A DNA stretch of 64,000 nucleotides from Epichloe hybrida. Lineage: Eukaryota; Ascomycota; Sordariomycetes; Hypocreales; Clavicipitaceae. The DNA lies in NCBI GenBank assembly GCA_019022495.1, contig JAFEKR010000021.1, forward strand, positions 186,001 through 250,000, in the 5' to 3' direction. Of this stretch, positions 1-11,371 are shown piece by piece. The position numbers and the translations under genes are program-made. A model generated the notes under the pieces. The model searched no databases. It was given only the letters and a program-made list of their open reading frames with translations, and was not told the origin of the DNA. The stretch's first letter is position 1, and each line of letters opens with the position of its first letter.

Positions 1-1758
1 CACCGTTGACAGTTGGATTTCACAATGAGGCACGTGGAACCAACCGATTGGAGTGATTCACGAAACGTAACAAGCTTTGTCAGCGACAAAGTCCAGTACA
101 AGTTGTAGGTGGATTATTACAAGGGTACCTACTCTATATAGTCATACAAAGTTTATAAGCCTCTTATATTAGCTTAAATTTTATAGTTAAATGAGCCTTT
201 TTCTTAGTCTCTACTTAGATAGGCACGTAGCTACGGACCCCTAGCTAGCATAGTATACAAAAAATAATGATTCGAAAAATAAGGAAATGGACAAATATAA
301 ACCCGTTGGGAACACAGGGAACTCCTGTATACAGGGCTAAGACTTGGATCAGGAATATACTGTGTGTTCATCTATTTATCGGGTCTATTTAAGAAAGGAG
401 GAAGAAGCTAAACATGAAGCAGATCTATGTAGTGCGCGATTTGTATGAAAAGAGGGTACCACGTGATAAGAGGCCACGCTGCCCGCGACTGCAGTTGGCC
501 CGCGTAGGCGGACCCACAATTGAAGCCGCACAACGCGATTAATATCATGCTCGTTCCAACAAAACCTACATCTAGAATATGCAAGTTATAACGAAAATGG
601 CTAGCGCTACCAAAGTTCGTTACGTTTGACACATGGCCCACAGGTCTCATAAGCAATTGTAATAAGGTGCAATGTTAGCAGCGGCTAGCATTGACGAATC
701 TTTTGGTCTGTTGGGGAATTCCAGCACACCTTCTGGGTTCTCACAAAATGCTTGTATATCAGGTGAAGAGACAGCCCTTTCGATGAGGGCCAGCGCCGGC
801 TGGATGGGAAACCCGAGCGGATGGAATTGTGCCGCCGGCGAGACGGAAGTTGAAGAGATGGAATGGACACGCAGATCCGGCTTGTTTCGTTTGTTTCAGT
901 CGGGAGCTGGACTCTGTCGAGGCGGGGGTGGGTAAATACAGAACTAGGGGCAGTAGGCCAATAACAAATCTTTCCGTGGCTCAGTAAGGCACTACATGTG
1001 AATGGGGTCCAAAGAGCCTTGTGTTACCTGCAATTTACTAGGAATATACGGATCCGTACAGCATCTCTCACTACGGACCAGCGTAAGTGCCTTTAGTATC
1101 CCTAATAGCTCCACTCACTGTAGCCACTAAGAGCTAACAGTGGCCGCCCGGTTTGTATGCAGTCGTTGTACTCCGTAGGATCATTTATTAGGGGTTAGAC
1201 TGTATGCTTCTTCTCAAAGCTGTGCGCAGCGGCTTCGTCCACTGTCGGGGCGATGCCATTGTTGACACAGGACAAACTCCTGTGAAATGAAAGAGGAACT
1301 GCCATTGATTGCGGGATAAATGTCGGCGCTGCGCGCTCACAACAACCAGACACGTACAGTACAGACGCATCCTGGAGAGCCTGATACATATGTACGTCAT
1401 GCAGCTGATCTACATGCACGGAGCACATACTATGTACGGACTATCGTGGGAATTATTGGTCACCTGGTTGCGGGGGTGGCAAGGCAAGCAAGCTGCAAGG
1501 TCCAGTCAGTCTCAGCATGCTCCAGCATAATTACAGCGCCCCCATCCGGTTCCTACGGAGTTCCCCGCCTGGACGAACAAATCCTACAAAGGTCCGCTGG
1601 TTCCTGGTGACTTTGCACTTTGGTTTCCTTTCTTGCCTCGTACATTTCTTGTTCTTGATTCTCTCCATTGACACTCTAGACACCCCAAAAACTCTTGTCT
1701 GGAGCCGTAATACGAGTGCACCCCAACATCGAGCGCATCGAGCATACGAACCTCCAAC
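1..1758. other. Gene-free left flank, partly AT-rich
   Basis: No reading frame here looks like a real protein; the longest are under 100 residues with no family resemblance. Roughly the first 650 bases are AT-rich with many TpA steps (for example TATATAG and TAGCTAGC words near 130-260). That composition can be left by repeat-induced point mutation of an old repeat, but no transposon protein or terminal repeat is visible. The right part (about 1600-1758) is the pyrimidine-rich promoter of the aldehyde dehydrogenase gene. A GTACTCCGTA motif copy lies at 1168-1177. Confidence 0.5.
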
Positions 1759-3571
1759 ATGTCTCTGACAGTCAAGCTCACGACCCCTGTTACAGGCGCT
1801 TACCAGCAGCCGATTGGTCTGTAAGTCTTGTCCCACACGTGCCCTGCCCTGGATTGAGGTTGTTGAGTCTTGAAACTTGAATGCTAGCTGACACGTTCCC
1901 TCCCCAGCTTCATCAACAACGAGTGGGTTGAGGGTGTTGACAAGAAGAAATTCGACGTCATCAACCCCTCCACCGAGGAAGTCATCACATCTGTTTGCGA
2001 AGCCACCGAGAAGGATGTTGACCTTGCTGTCGCTGCCGCCCGAAAGGCCTTCGAGACCACATGGAAGCAGGTCACTCCCCAGCAGCGATCTCAATTGATG
2101 ATCAAGCTCGCCGACCTCGTCGAGAAGAACCTCGACCTCCTCGCTGCCGTCGAGTCTCTCGACAACGGCAAGTCAATCACCATGGCCAAGGGTGATGTTG
2201 GCGCTGTTGCCGCCTGCATCAGATACTACGGTGGATGCGCCGACAAGATTGAGGGCAAGACCATCGACATTGCTCCTGATATGTTCCACTATACCCGCCC
2301 CGAGCCCGTGAGTTTCTCATCTCGATTTTTTGACACCCGCAGCTATGCAAGAAGCTTGGTAACTGACCAACCCCTCCCCGAAATGTAGATTGGTGTTTGC
2401 GGTCAGATCATCCCCTGGAACTTCCCCCTCCTCATGCTCTCCTGGAAAATTGGCCCTGCTTTGGCCACTGGCAACACCATCGTCATGAAGTCTGCTGAAC
2501 AAACTCCATTGTCTGCCCTGGTATTCGCCAACCTTGTCAAGGAAGCCGGATTTCCCGCTGGTGTGTTCAACCTCATATCTGGTTTCGGCAAGGTTGCCGG
2601 CGCCGCCATCTCCTCTCACATGGATATTGACAAGGTTGCCTTCACCGGCTCAACAATCGTTGGCCGTACCATTATGAAGGCCGCCGCCTCTTCCAACTTG
2701 AAGAAGGTCACTCTTGAACTCGGTGGCAAGTCTCCCAACATCGTCTTCAATGATGCCGACATTGAGCAGGCCATCTCATGGGTCAACTTTGGCATCTACT
2801 TCAACCACGGTCAGTGCTGCTGCGCTGGCACCCGTATTTTCGTCCAGGAGGGCATATATGACAAGTTCCTCGATGCCTTCAAGAAGCGCGCCCAGCAGAA
2901 CAAGGTCGGCGACCCCTTCGCCCAGGACACCTTCCAGGGCCCTCAGGTCAGTCAGCTTCAGTACGATCGCATCATGAGCTACATCAAGTCCGGCAAGGAG
3001 GAAGGTGCCACCGTCGAGATTGGTGGTCAGCGCCACGGTGACAAGGGATACTTCATCCAGCCCACTATTTTCAGCAATGTCCGCCCTGAGATGAAGATTA
3101 TGCAAGAAGAAATCTTCGGCCCTGTCTGCGCCATTTCCAAGTTCAAGGACGAGGAGGAGGCCATAAAATTGGGCAACGAGACCACCTACGGTCTCGCGGC
3201 CGCGATCCACACCAAGGACCTCAACACCAGCATTCGCGTCAGCAACGCCTTGAAGGCCGGCACTGTTTGGGTCAACTGTAAGTTTTGCACATTTTTGAAG
3301 ACGGACTTTTGTGCGAGTATAATTGCTAACTTGAAAACTCTTCCCTCTCCCGCAGGCTACAACTTGCTTTCACACCAGTTGTACGTATAACTCTCACCTC
3401 GCCTCTCCCATGAACGATTCTCACGCAAGCTACATACTGACATGGTACGATAGGCCATTCGGTGGTTTCAAGGAGTCTGGTGTTGGTCGCGAGCTTGGCC
3501 AGGCCGCGCTGGCCGAGTACACCCAGAACAAGAGTGTTGCTGTGCGACTGGGTGGTCCTCTGTTTGGTTAA
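1759..3571 (+). CDS. aldA: Aldehyde dehydrogenase, NAD(P)+-dependent (cytosolic ALDH family)
   Basis: Oxidises aldehydes such as acetaldehyde to carboxylic acids; fungal members of this family serve ethanol and amino-acid catabolism. Five exons: 1759-1820, 1908-2307, 2389-3277, 3356-3380 and 3454-3571, giving 497 residues, the usual length. All introns are GT-AG of 73-87 nt. The start [10 protein letters not shown] is the first ATG and gives the expected N-terminus. Seen directly: the cofactor-pocket words IPWNFPLLM and FTGSTIVGR, the general base Glu264 in LELGGKSPN, the nucleophile Cys298 in GQCCCAG (34 residues after the Glu, the family spacing), and EEIFGPV plus PFGGFKESG near the end. 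No signal peptide, so probably cytosolic. The symbol follows the Aspergillus aldA type and is inferred from family; another ALDH paralogue is possible. The fourth exon is only 25 nt. Confidence 0.95.
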
Positions 3572-4687
3572 GAGCCGGGTCGTGGGACTGATTGAGCGGG
3601 AAGGAAGATTATCACATGAACGTGTAAGACGAGATATTGCTCATCATGATGTAATTGAACGAATGATACCAAATCAAATGTCAGCAATTCTGGTGCACGA
3701 GTTTGGCCATGCGCGTGCTTACCGACGGCCCAGGAGATGCAGTCGAGTGACAAGTCCATCGATAACCAGGCCACGTTGGCCGTCGTCGTCCTGATGCCAG
3801 TGGAGACCATGTCGCGGTCCACATTTGGAGCTGCCGCACCCCAAGAACTGACGAGTCGAGTACTGTACATGTACAGATTGCCAGACTGGAGCTCCATGCA
3901 GTATGTAGAGGCCAGTCACACCGGACGCATGTCTCACTCACCGGCCGAGGAGTGGCGGTTGCAGAAAAGCAAAGTGCCACGGTCTACAGCCTGGGTCTAC
4001 ATGTAGGTAAGGCGGACGACGCAACGACGGGCACCGGAGCTTAGCATCCGTAAACTTTGGCTACAGGATGACGTATGACCGAGCCTCTTTTCCCCTGTGA
4101 AGTAGAGGAATTTGAAAGCAAAAATGAATGAAAAACCAAGCGAGTCCCGGGCAAACTCGCAAGTTATTCGCGGCCGTACCACCCACCCCCGTGTCACTCG
4201 TGGCAGGGATATATGCGAGACGAGAGGCAAATGCTGTCAGCGGATTTGAAGCGCTGGCTTATGGACATTGGTCGACGCGAAACGGGCTTGTGTCACGATG
4301 GGGCAAGTGATTGGAGCCTGGGGACTGGGCGTGCATGAAGAAGACTTGCTTCGACGGCTGATGAATGACGGCGCGGATTACGGAGCAGAGGCCGGGCGTG
4401 CCGTGGTATGAGTCTGTATGACCAACGTTTGGATTGATCGTGCTACGGGCGATACTGCGACGCGAAAGGAGCAGGAAAGTGGAAGTGGACAAGTTCTTGG
4501 TGATTTCATGTCTCATGACCATGTCAAGACAAGTTCTTCGTGATTTTCATGTCTCATGACCATGTCAAGACTAAGTGCACATGGCTGGAGAGCCACATGG
4601 CAGAGAGAATATAGAGAAATTAATGACCAAAATGGAAACAAGAGTGGGACAATCGCCTTCCCAACTCGCCCGGTCGATGATGATTCA
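3572..4687. other. Convergent 3' intergenic region
   Basis: Lies between the 3' ends of the aldehyde dehydrogenase (+) and the beta-lactamase-fold gene (-). No convincing gene. It contains a 40/41-bp tandem duplication at 4488-4568, listed separately. Confidence 0.6.
4488..4568. repeat. 40-bp tandem duplication
   Basis: Two adjacent copies (4488-4527 and 4528-4568), each beginning GACAAGTTCTT and ending ATGACCATGTCAA, differ by one substitution and one extra T. This looks like a recent slippage or repair duplication in the convergent 3' region. Confidence 0.85.
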
Positions 4688-5734
4688 TCACGCATCCAGC
4701 ACCAAACATGCTCCATTGGGGACATTGAAAACATCAGGTCTCCCCCGAACAGTCTTTTCCCATTGCTCCTGGTCCAGTGCCCACTCCAAGGTACGCGGGG
4801 TATCGGCTGTGCGTGACAAACGCATGAACATGCCCGTGTAATTCAACAACAAATGGTTGGACAGAACCCAGTAATCAACCCCCCCCAGCATTCGATACAG
4901 TTGCAGGCCACCTCTGGCCCCGAAGCTGGCTTGCTTCCCGCCAATGTGGCTCTCTTTCAGGCCATGCAACATTGCCAACTTGCGTGTCCTGGGCTCCGCG
5001 TTCAGGAACGCCCGGAGCGGTCCCTGGTCGAGCCGAGTGCCGTTTGGCGTGCTCAGAATGGCTTCGTGCACTTCGGAGCCATCGTCACCCGCGTGCGTCC
5101 ACACAATGGCCATGCAGAAGTTCATCTCACGGTGGCCGGGAAGGCGCAGGATTGCCAACCACGGCGGAAGAACAGACCCGGGGTGCAGCTCCGAGAGGCG
5201 CCAGGACGTAGCGTCTGGGCTCAGATCATCAATCATGGCCATGTTACGGAAATGATTCCAAGGCTTTACAATGTTGGCTGCTTGTCGGGTTGCAATCACG
5301 GGCACGCGTCCATTGAAGTCCCGCAAGGTGGCCTCGTGCACATGGTCATAATAATGGAAGCCCAGCACAATGGCATCGATGTAGCCGGACGGATTGAAAA
5401 CCTCGTTGGACATGCGCCGATTCAAGACGTATTCCGAGGCCAGATCCTCAATCTGGCGAGCGGCTGCCTCGACGGCGGCGGCAGTCGGCAGGGCCGGTGC
5501 TGATGGCAAGTCGATGTGGATGAACCAGGACCCCAAGAGTTCCGTAGGCCCGACGAGCCACGGATCTAGAACGATGTGATAGAAAGCCCTCCCCGACTGC
5601 TTCTGATCAGCCCATGGCCGTGGAAAGGACAAGAGCCACGAATTATGCCCATTGAGGGACACCATGAGTGGCCGGAGGCGGTCGGGGGAGGACCCGAAAT
5701 AATCTTCAAGACATCTGATGTGAGCGTCTTCCAT
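4688..5734 (-). CDS. Metallo-beta-lactamase-superfamily-like protein, metal motif degenerate
   Basis: Intronless, 348 residues. The N-terminal half has the fungal MBL-fold layout: a GHNSWLLSF strand, an ILDPWL-like strand (VLDPWLVG), then a DAIVLGFHYYDHVHEATL segment followed by VPVIATRQAANIVKPW. In the superfamily the third motif is HxHxDH. Here the Asp-His pair is kept, but the two upstream ligand positions read Phe and Tyr, with a His shifted between them. As I recall them, other fungal relatives also have a weakened motif. The protein may therefore bind metal unusually or not at all. No signal peptide or membrane segment. It is divergent from the Zn2Cys6 regulator downstream of its promoter (7149). 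Substrate unknown; lipid-hydrolase-like roles are only a guess. Confidence 0.72.
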   Translation of the reverse strand: MEDAHIRCLEDYFGSSPDRLRPLMVSLNGHNSWLLSFPRPWADQKQSGRAFYHIVLDPWLVGPTELLGSWFIHIDLPSAPALPTAAAVEAAARQIEDLASEYVLNRRMSNEVFNPSGYIDAIVLGFHYYDHVHEATLRDFNGRVPVIATRQAANIVKPWNHFRNMAMIDDLSPDATSWRLSELHPGSVLPPWLAILRLPGHREMNFCMAIVWTHAGDDGSEVHEAILSTPNGTRLDQGPLRAFLNAEPRTRKLAMLHGLKESHIGGKQASFGARGGLQLYRMLGGVDYWVLSNHLLLNYTGMFMRLSRTADTPRTLEWALDQEQWEKTVRGRPDVFNVPNGACLVLDA

Positions 5735-7148
5735 TGAGGTAAGAGAAGAGTTCGGAAGGCGTTTGTTGCTTTTGGCGAGATGGGAAGACGGAGCTAGAAA
5801 TCAATCGAGGGAAGGCGCGGTCCTCTCGGGCCATTGGGGGCGGACGACATGGTTATATTCACGGCGGCCAGGGGGGGGGGGGGCTCCACAGGTTCGTCAG
5901 AACACAGACTAGCCCGATGTCGCCACGGCGCACCCACCCCGTTGGTTGATAAGATTTGATCAAGGGCAACCCTTCGGAATCCTGCTGCTGACTAGACTGA
6001 CTGGACTAAACCCAATCCGTTGTTGCGTGTTGGGCACATGCGGACAGATGCAAGCGGCAAGCATCGCCCGCAGACAACAGATGTTAAACTTCAAGTCCTT
6101 CGCCAACTGGTCGTCGATCCATTTCGTCCGATATTCCTGCTGCAGTCACATCAGCTGGCAGGGTGTCGTCAGCAACCCACGAATGAATGGCAGGGTCCCG
6201 CGTCGTACAGCATTATAAGCGCTTGATTTCGTGTCGGCGAGGGTGTCAAAGTGGCGAGAACTGGGCCGGCCGGCCTCTTCACGTGCGGCCGGAAAGGAAG
6301 GCGCTGAACGATGCTGCTGTTGCCGAGTAATTTAGTAAATCAAGATAAATCTCACCCAGCTGCTGGCGCCGTGTCTCTGTCCTCGTCTTTCGTCTTCCGA
6401 AAGGAGTAACATGGACTTGAAATGCGTTGCGGCGAAAGGAGCCCAATCCGCCAGAACGTGTGTGGCCTTTGAGTACCGACTGTTACGGAGTATGCCCGAA
6501 ATCATCTTGGCATCAGAGCCGCTAGCCAGAAGCCGCTAGCCATGTGTGTGGTTTTGCCAGCCTGCAGGAAAGACAGGAAACACCCGGTGCAGGATCGTGT
6601 CACGTAGCAGTTGTCAGCATCAAAGGATCCTGATGGTAAGCGGGCGCGCAAACTTCGCTCGGGGAATTTCAAATACCAAGCAGCATCTACATTAACGAAA
6701 ATCAGCAAGGCCGCCCCGCACTAAGATGGCTTCAAGCAGTGCTGCTTGTGGCCAATAATGAATGTCCTTATTAAAGGAGTTTGCTAGCTTCCCGTGTCAA
6801 GGCCATCGCGAATCCGGCCCGTCATCATTAGCGTCGTTCTGTCGATGGGCTTAACCGCCAAGTTCCCCGAAGGAGCCATTTAAAAGCGACTAAGCGAAGC
6901 CTGCGCGCACCCCCCGTCAGCCTTATAAAAAAAGGATGGGTTCTCTTCGTACGGAGTACACTTCTTGTCATTGTGTTTGCGCCAAACACAAGGATGACTA
7001 ACCTTGTCCCCGCGATCACGTGGCTGCTGGATCGACGCAACCGCAATATCCGTCGAGACTGTAACTGTGAGTCACCTATACAAATATGCAATCATGAACA
7101 GAGGCCGCCCCTTCGTCTGCGGCATCTCTTCAGACGTAGTAGTCTAAT
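5735..7148. promoter_or_regulatory. Divergent intergenic region between MBL-like gene and Zn2Cys6 regulator
   Basis: 1.4 kb with no supported gene, holding both promoters. A G13 run lies at 5871-5883. A TATA-like A/T stretch (TATAAAAAAA, about 6924-6933) lies about 215 nt before the regulator ATG. TACGGAGTA-type motif copies lie at 6483-6493 and 6949-6959. A 13-bp direct repeat (AGCCGCTAGCCA) is at 6517-6529 and 6531-6543. Confidence 0.5.
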
Positions 7149-8802
7149 ATGCCAGGAGGTCCCCCGGGAAGAGGCTGCGAGGGCTGTCGTAAGCGCAAAA
7201 AGAAGGTATGCTATGGGCAGTCCGGCGTGAGGCTTCTGGAAGCATGGCTCAGCAACCATTGATTGCTCACTAACGCAATATGACAGTGTGATCTCGGACA
7301 GCCGTCGTGTTCGAGATGTTTGCGCTATGGGATCCGCTGCGTTGGGTCTGGTGAAAAGGTGTACAGGTTCAAGAATGCAACCATCACTGAAAACGCACCA
7401 GTTGCTCGGACGGCTCGGCCCAGAGGTCAAGCTGCTCAGAGTCTCGTGAGGTCACCGGAACGGCCTCTTGGAAACGAATTGACAAGAACCGCTGGAGCCT
7501 TCATATCAATTCTGGGGATTTCGGACCGGCAGTTCGCCATTCAAGGTTTTGGCCCATTTCTCACCGATGTCCCTCGCCGACTGGGGAAAAGTCCAATCCT
7601 GAACGCATCGGCCAAGGCCTTTTCCAGTGCTGTGACTGCGGTATTTTCCAAGCAGACCGTAGTTCAAGCGCTCACGGACTACGGCGCCGCCCTCACCTGT
7701 ATGAGGAACGCCCTCATAGCGGATCCCAGCTTGACAACAAAAATAGAAACCCTTTGTGGTGTCTATTTGCTCTTGCTTTCTCATGTATGTCTGGATTCAA
7801 GAGTGGTGGAAAGACGACATGAATGCAAATTGACAGACCGCCCAGAACTTTACAAGTGGCCTTGATGACGACGGCTTGGTCCACATACAAGGCCTCTTAT
7901 ACGTCTTGAATAACCAGTCCATGCAAGGTCAGAATGACCCCTTCACATCGCAGATGATCGACCTGGCTTCCATCATCCTGGTAAGAAAGTTGTATTCTGC
8001 GGGTATCTGATACCGGCCATTGCAAACTGCAAAATGTGAAGATGCTAAAATTAAGTCTCAGATAACTGAGAGTGTCATCGACCCCCGGGTGAAAATGAAG
8101 TCATGGCACAGCGGAATGAAGAAGACAAACTACTACGGACCCCTTAACGACTACTCTGTGGTCGATATTAGGTCAACGAATTTAACTGTTGCGAACTTGA
8201 TAGACCTACCCGCCTATCTAGAGGAACCGGAGAATCACCTCGTGCATCTCAGATCGTCCTACGAGCTGATGAAATTGGAATCCAAGAAGCTGGTTCCGGC
8301 TACTATGCAACTCAACGCAGCCTGCGAAGCCAGTAACGATTTTCAATACTACAAAGGATATGTCATTTGCGAATCCTCGGTCTGCGTGTTGCACTCTCTC
8401 ATGGCTGTATTGCGACGAACATTGCAGGTTTTCCAACCCCTGGACTCTGCTTTACAAGAAGACGCCGACGAGGCAGCGAGTCAAATTCTGGCAGCGGCTA
8501 CGAGAGCCTGGACCTTCCGCCCCCTTGGTACGACATATGTGCCAAAAACCCTGTGTCTCACTTGGGCTACCACCGACGACCGTTACATAAAGGGTAGATT
8601 AGAAGAAATGATTGATCGCTACCGAGAGGACTTCAGAGGCGACCCATGGACAAAGATTGCCATGTTTTTCGAGCAGCGATTCGAGACATTACGTAGAAGA
8701 GTCCAGTCCAAAATGCCGCACCATATCCGGCAGGATACAACAAGTCCAGGGTCAACGAATGCAGAGAGCGAAATAATATCGGAGACTGCCGACTATTCGT
8801 GA
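7149..8802 (+). CDS. Zn2Cys6 fungal transcription factor
   Basis: Four exons: 7149-7205, 7287-7784, 7837-7980 and 8062-8802, about 479 residues. The first exon and first intron (81 nt, CTAAC branch point, CAG acceptor) split the zinc cluster. Joined, they give Cys10-x2-Cys13-x6-Cys20-x6-Cys27-x2-Cys30-x6-Cys37 with a basic RKRKKK stretch, the Gal4-type binuclear DNA-binding domain. The remaining 440 residues are helical and resemble the C-terminal half of short fungal C6 regulators (a DRYREDF...FFEQRFE segment near the end). The second intron is only 52 nt. There is no classical coiled-coil linker right after the cluster, so dimerisation is not obvious. Target genes unknown; no biosynthetic cluster lies beside it. 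Exon boundaries 2-4 are less certain than the first. Confidence 0.82.
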
Positions 8803-9685
8803 GGCTCTCATGCGGCTACAGGGTCACCATTGTCATTCTCTACATACCCTCACTGGCTTCGGATTCTGCGACGAAAATCTCGTCATCACCGCAGCAAATT
8901 CGGGTCATAGGTTGCGTAGTATTCTTCTAGGCAGTAGCAAGGTGCAGTAAGCTAGCACAAAACATCTCGTGAGTCCCGTGAATGGATTTTGAGGGCTACT
9001 TATGTTGACTGCCACCATGAGGCACGGTCCAAAGGTTTCGGCAGATATCGTTCGAAACCTCGTAGCCTTTTTGGCACAGACGAAGCAGGCCTCAATTAGA
9101 CCGCTCGTCCCGGAACCACCTGTCCTCGGTAATTGAAGGGGACGCAAGATGTTCCAGGGAAGAGCATTACCCATCGAGTCTCAATTTCTTGCTACTTCTG
9201 CAGCGGTGAACTTGGAATTTTTTTCTTTTAAAAGACAGAAGTGCCAAAGATGTCATTGTTGTCCTCGGGCTGTTGTCTTGGAGAGCTCACCGGGGTACGT
9301 AGACAGTGACGCAACAGATATTTACATGTATGTGATCGTTGTTCTAAAAGTTGCAGACCAATAACCAAGCTATAGCCCGATAAGACGTCTTGTCAATCCA
9401 AAGATTCCTGCCACTTATGTGATGTACATAGGAACCATCACCCAACTGTCTCCTAAAAAGTCACCAACAATTGGCGTCAATAGTGAGGATGGGTCGAAGT
9501 ACATAAAAATTCAGTGACTCGTTATCGATAAGCAACAGTGGGTCCCGCCTAAATGCTTGGTTGATCTCGACTCTGACATGCGACGACATTGACTTGGAGA
9601 AGAGAAAAGCATCGCCTTCCATCGCGGCGAGCCTCGTGCTCTACCTGAAGAAAAAAAGTGTTGCGTCTTTGGTCACGCGAACAAA
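8803..9685. other. Intergenic region before CWC27
   Basis: No supported gene. Contains the 3' region of the Zn2Cys6 gene and the CWC27 promoter. Nothing repetitive stands out. Confidence 0.5.
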
Positions 9686-11371
9686 ATGTCGGCGATCTAC
9701 AACCTCGAACCGCAGCCAACGGCATCCGCCATCATACACACCACGCTTGGCGAAATACTCGTTGAGCTGTTCGCCAAACAGACGCCGTTGACTTGCCGCA
9801 ACTTTCTCCAGCACAGTCTCGACGGATACTATGATGGTACGACTTTCCACAGACTAGTACCCAACTTTATTCTCCAGGGTGGTGATCCCACAGGAACAGG
9901 CAATGGCGGAGAATCCATCTACGACGGAGGCGCGTTCAGCGGCGACCTTGACCCTTGGCCGATGGACGAGCGACGAGGCATCAATGCAGGACCGACAGGC
10001 ATCAACTTCAAAGATGAATTCCATTCGCGTCTCAAATTCAACCGAAGAGGCCTCCTAGGGATGGCCAACGAGGGTCGAGAAAATACAAACGGGAGCCAGT
10101 TCTTCTTCACGCTGGACAAGACCGAAGAACTGAATGGGAGAAACACAGTGTTTGGACGAGTTGCGGGAGATACCATCTATAACTTGGCCAAAATTGGGGA
10201 GTCCGAGGTGGACGCGAGTACGGAGAGACCGTTGTATCCCATCAAGATTGAGAGGGTGGAGATTTTGGTGAACCCCTTTGAGGATATGAAGAAGCGGTCG
10301 AGAGTTGCCACACATGTTACAAAGAAGCCGGCGTCTACGGATAAGGCTAAAAAGAAGAAGAGGAAAGGAGGGAAGCAGTTGCTAAGTTTTGGCGAGGAAG
10401 GCGACGAGGTGGACGAGGAGCCGGCTCTCAAGAAGCCCAAGTTTGACACCAGGTTGATCGCGGACAACGACGACGCCGACTCAGAAGAGGCGGCGCTTTC
10501 AGTAAAAAAACCACCAAAAAAGAAACCGGCCGCTAGAGAAGACACAAAGATTGCCGAGACTGTGTCCACAATGGCTAGGGATGAAGAGACCCCAAGTCAG
10601 GCAACTGATGAGAAAGAATCAGCAGATGGCAAGCCGCAATCGGTAGGCCGGTCAAAACGGAAAGACGGAGAGGAGCCGGAAGAGGAGTCGTATGAACCAG
10701 AGCCGCAGAAAAAGACGGCGCTCGAGACAGCCAACGAGGAGATTGCTGCTCTGAAGGCTTCCATGCGCCGCACCATTCATACCGACCAAGCCATCCAGGA
10801 AACCAAGAAGAAATCTGCCCTCGAGTCCATGATCCCCGAGACTTCAATGCGCGCAAGAAAACGACGCCCAGGGGCCAACAATGCCAGCACCTCTGACGAT
10901 CAAGCCTCTCTCCACATTCTACGAGCTTTCCAATCCAGATTGGAAAAGGCACCGCCGGAGAAGGCGTCTACATCTACAGAGACGGCATCAAAGGAAGGCG
11001 CGGGAGAAGGCAGTGCCGCCGGCGCTGACGAAGAAGCAGCACTCTGCGACCTGCACTTCATCGCCGAATGCCAAAGCTGCACGGCGTGGGATAAGCAGGG
11101 CCAAGAGGATAGCGACGACGAGGGCTGGATGTCACATTCACTGTCGTTTGCGGCAGACAAGCTCGGCAAGGACTTGAGCAATCGCAAGAAGGCGGAAGAT
11201 GAGCTGGTGGTGATTGACCCGAGAGAAAAGGCCCAAAGTCTCAAGGAGAATAAACGCGCCGAGCGGGACGCCAAGATGGGGGGATCGAGGGCGTGGGATC
11301 AGGCGAGGGACCAGGCGAGGAATGCGAAGCTGGCTAGGGCGGGCTCGTTGGCTGGGAGGGGGGCAAAGTAG
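9686..11371 (+). CDS. CWC27: Spliceosomal cyclophilin CWC27 (peptidyl-prolyl isomerase)
   Basis: Intronless, 561 residues. Residues about 10-190 form a cyclophilin domain starting MSAIYNLEPQPTASA, with FHRLVPNFILQGGDPTGTG and GSQFFFTLDKTEEL. This is the arrangement of the CWC27/SDCCAG10 family, including the extra segment SGDLDPWPMDERRG. Known members sit in the activated spliceosome with CWC22, and many lack strong isomerase activity because the tryptophan of the cyclosporin pocket is replaced by Glu; the TEELNGRNTVFGRV stretch agrees with that. Residues about 205-560 are a long charged, low-complexity tail with Lys-rich nuclear signals (KAKKKKRKGGK, KKPPKKKPAA) and a conserved-looking C-terminal DEEGW...ARNAKLARAG part. 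Expected in the nucleus. A second spliceosome-type cyclophilin lies 4 kb downstream. Confidence 0.95.
   Translation: MSAIYNLEPQPTASAIIHTTLGEILVELFAKQTPLTCRNFLQHSLDGYYDGTTFHRLVPNFILQGGDPTGTGNGGESIYDGGAFSGDLDPWPMDERRGINAGPTGINFKDEFHSRLKFNRRGLLGMANEGRENTNGSQFFFTLDKTEELNGRNTVFGRVAGDTIYNLAKIGESEVDASTERPLYPIKIERVEILVNPFEDMKKRSRVATHVTKKPASTDKAKKKKRKGGKQLLSFGEEGDEVDEEPALKKPKFDTRLIADNDDADSEEAALSVKKPPKKKPAAREDTKIAETVSTMARDEETPSQATDEKESADGKPQSVGRSKRKDGEEPEEESYEPEPQKKTALETANEEIAALKASMRRTIHTDQAIQETKKKSALESMIPETSMRARKRRPGANNASTSDDQASLHILRAFQSRLEKAPPEKASTSTETASKEGAGEGSAAGADEEAALCDLHFIAECQSCTAWDKQGQEDSDDEGWMSHSLSFAADKLGKDLSNRKKAEDELVVIDPREKAQSLKENKRAERDAKMGGSRAWDQARDQARNAKLARAGSLAGRGAK

Noticed and set aside
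2776..3210. 144-codon open frame antisense to the aldehyde dehydrogenase
   Set aside because: Shadow of a highly biased coding sequence on the other strand; no family resemblance.
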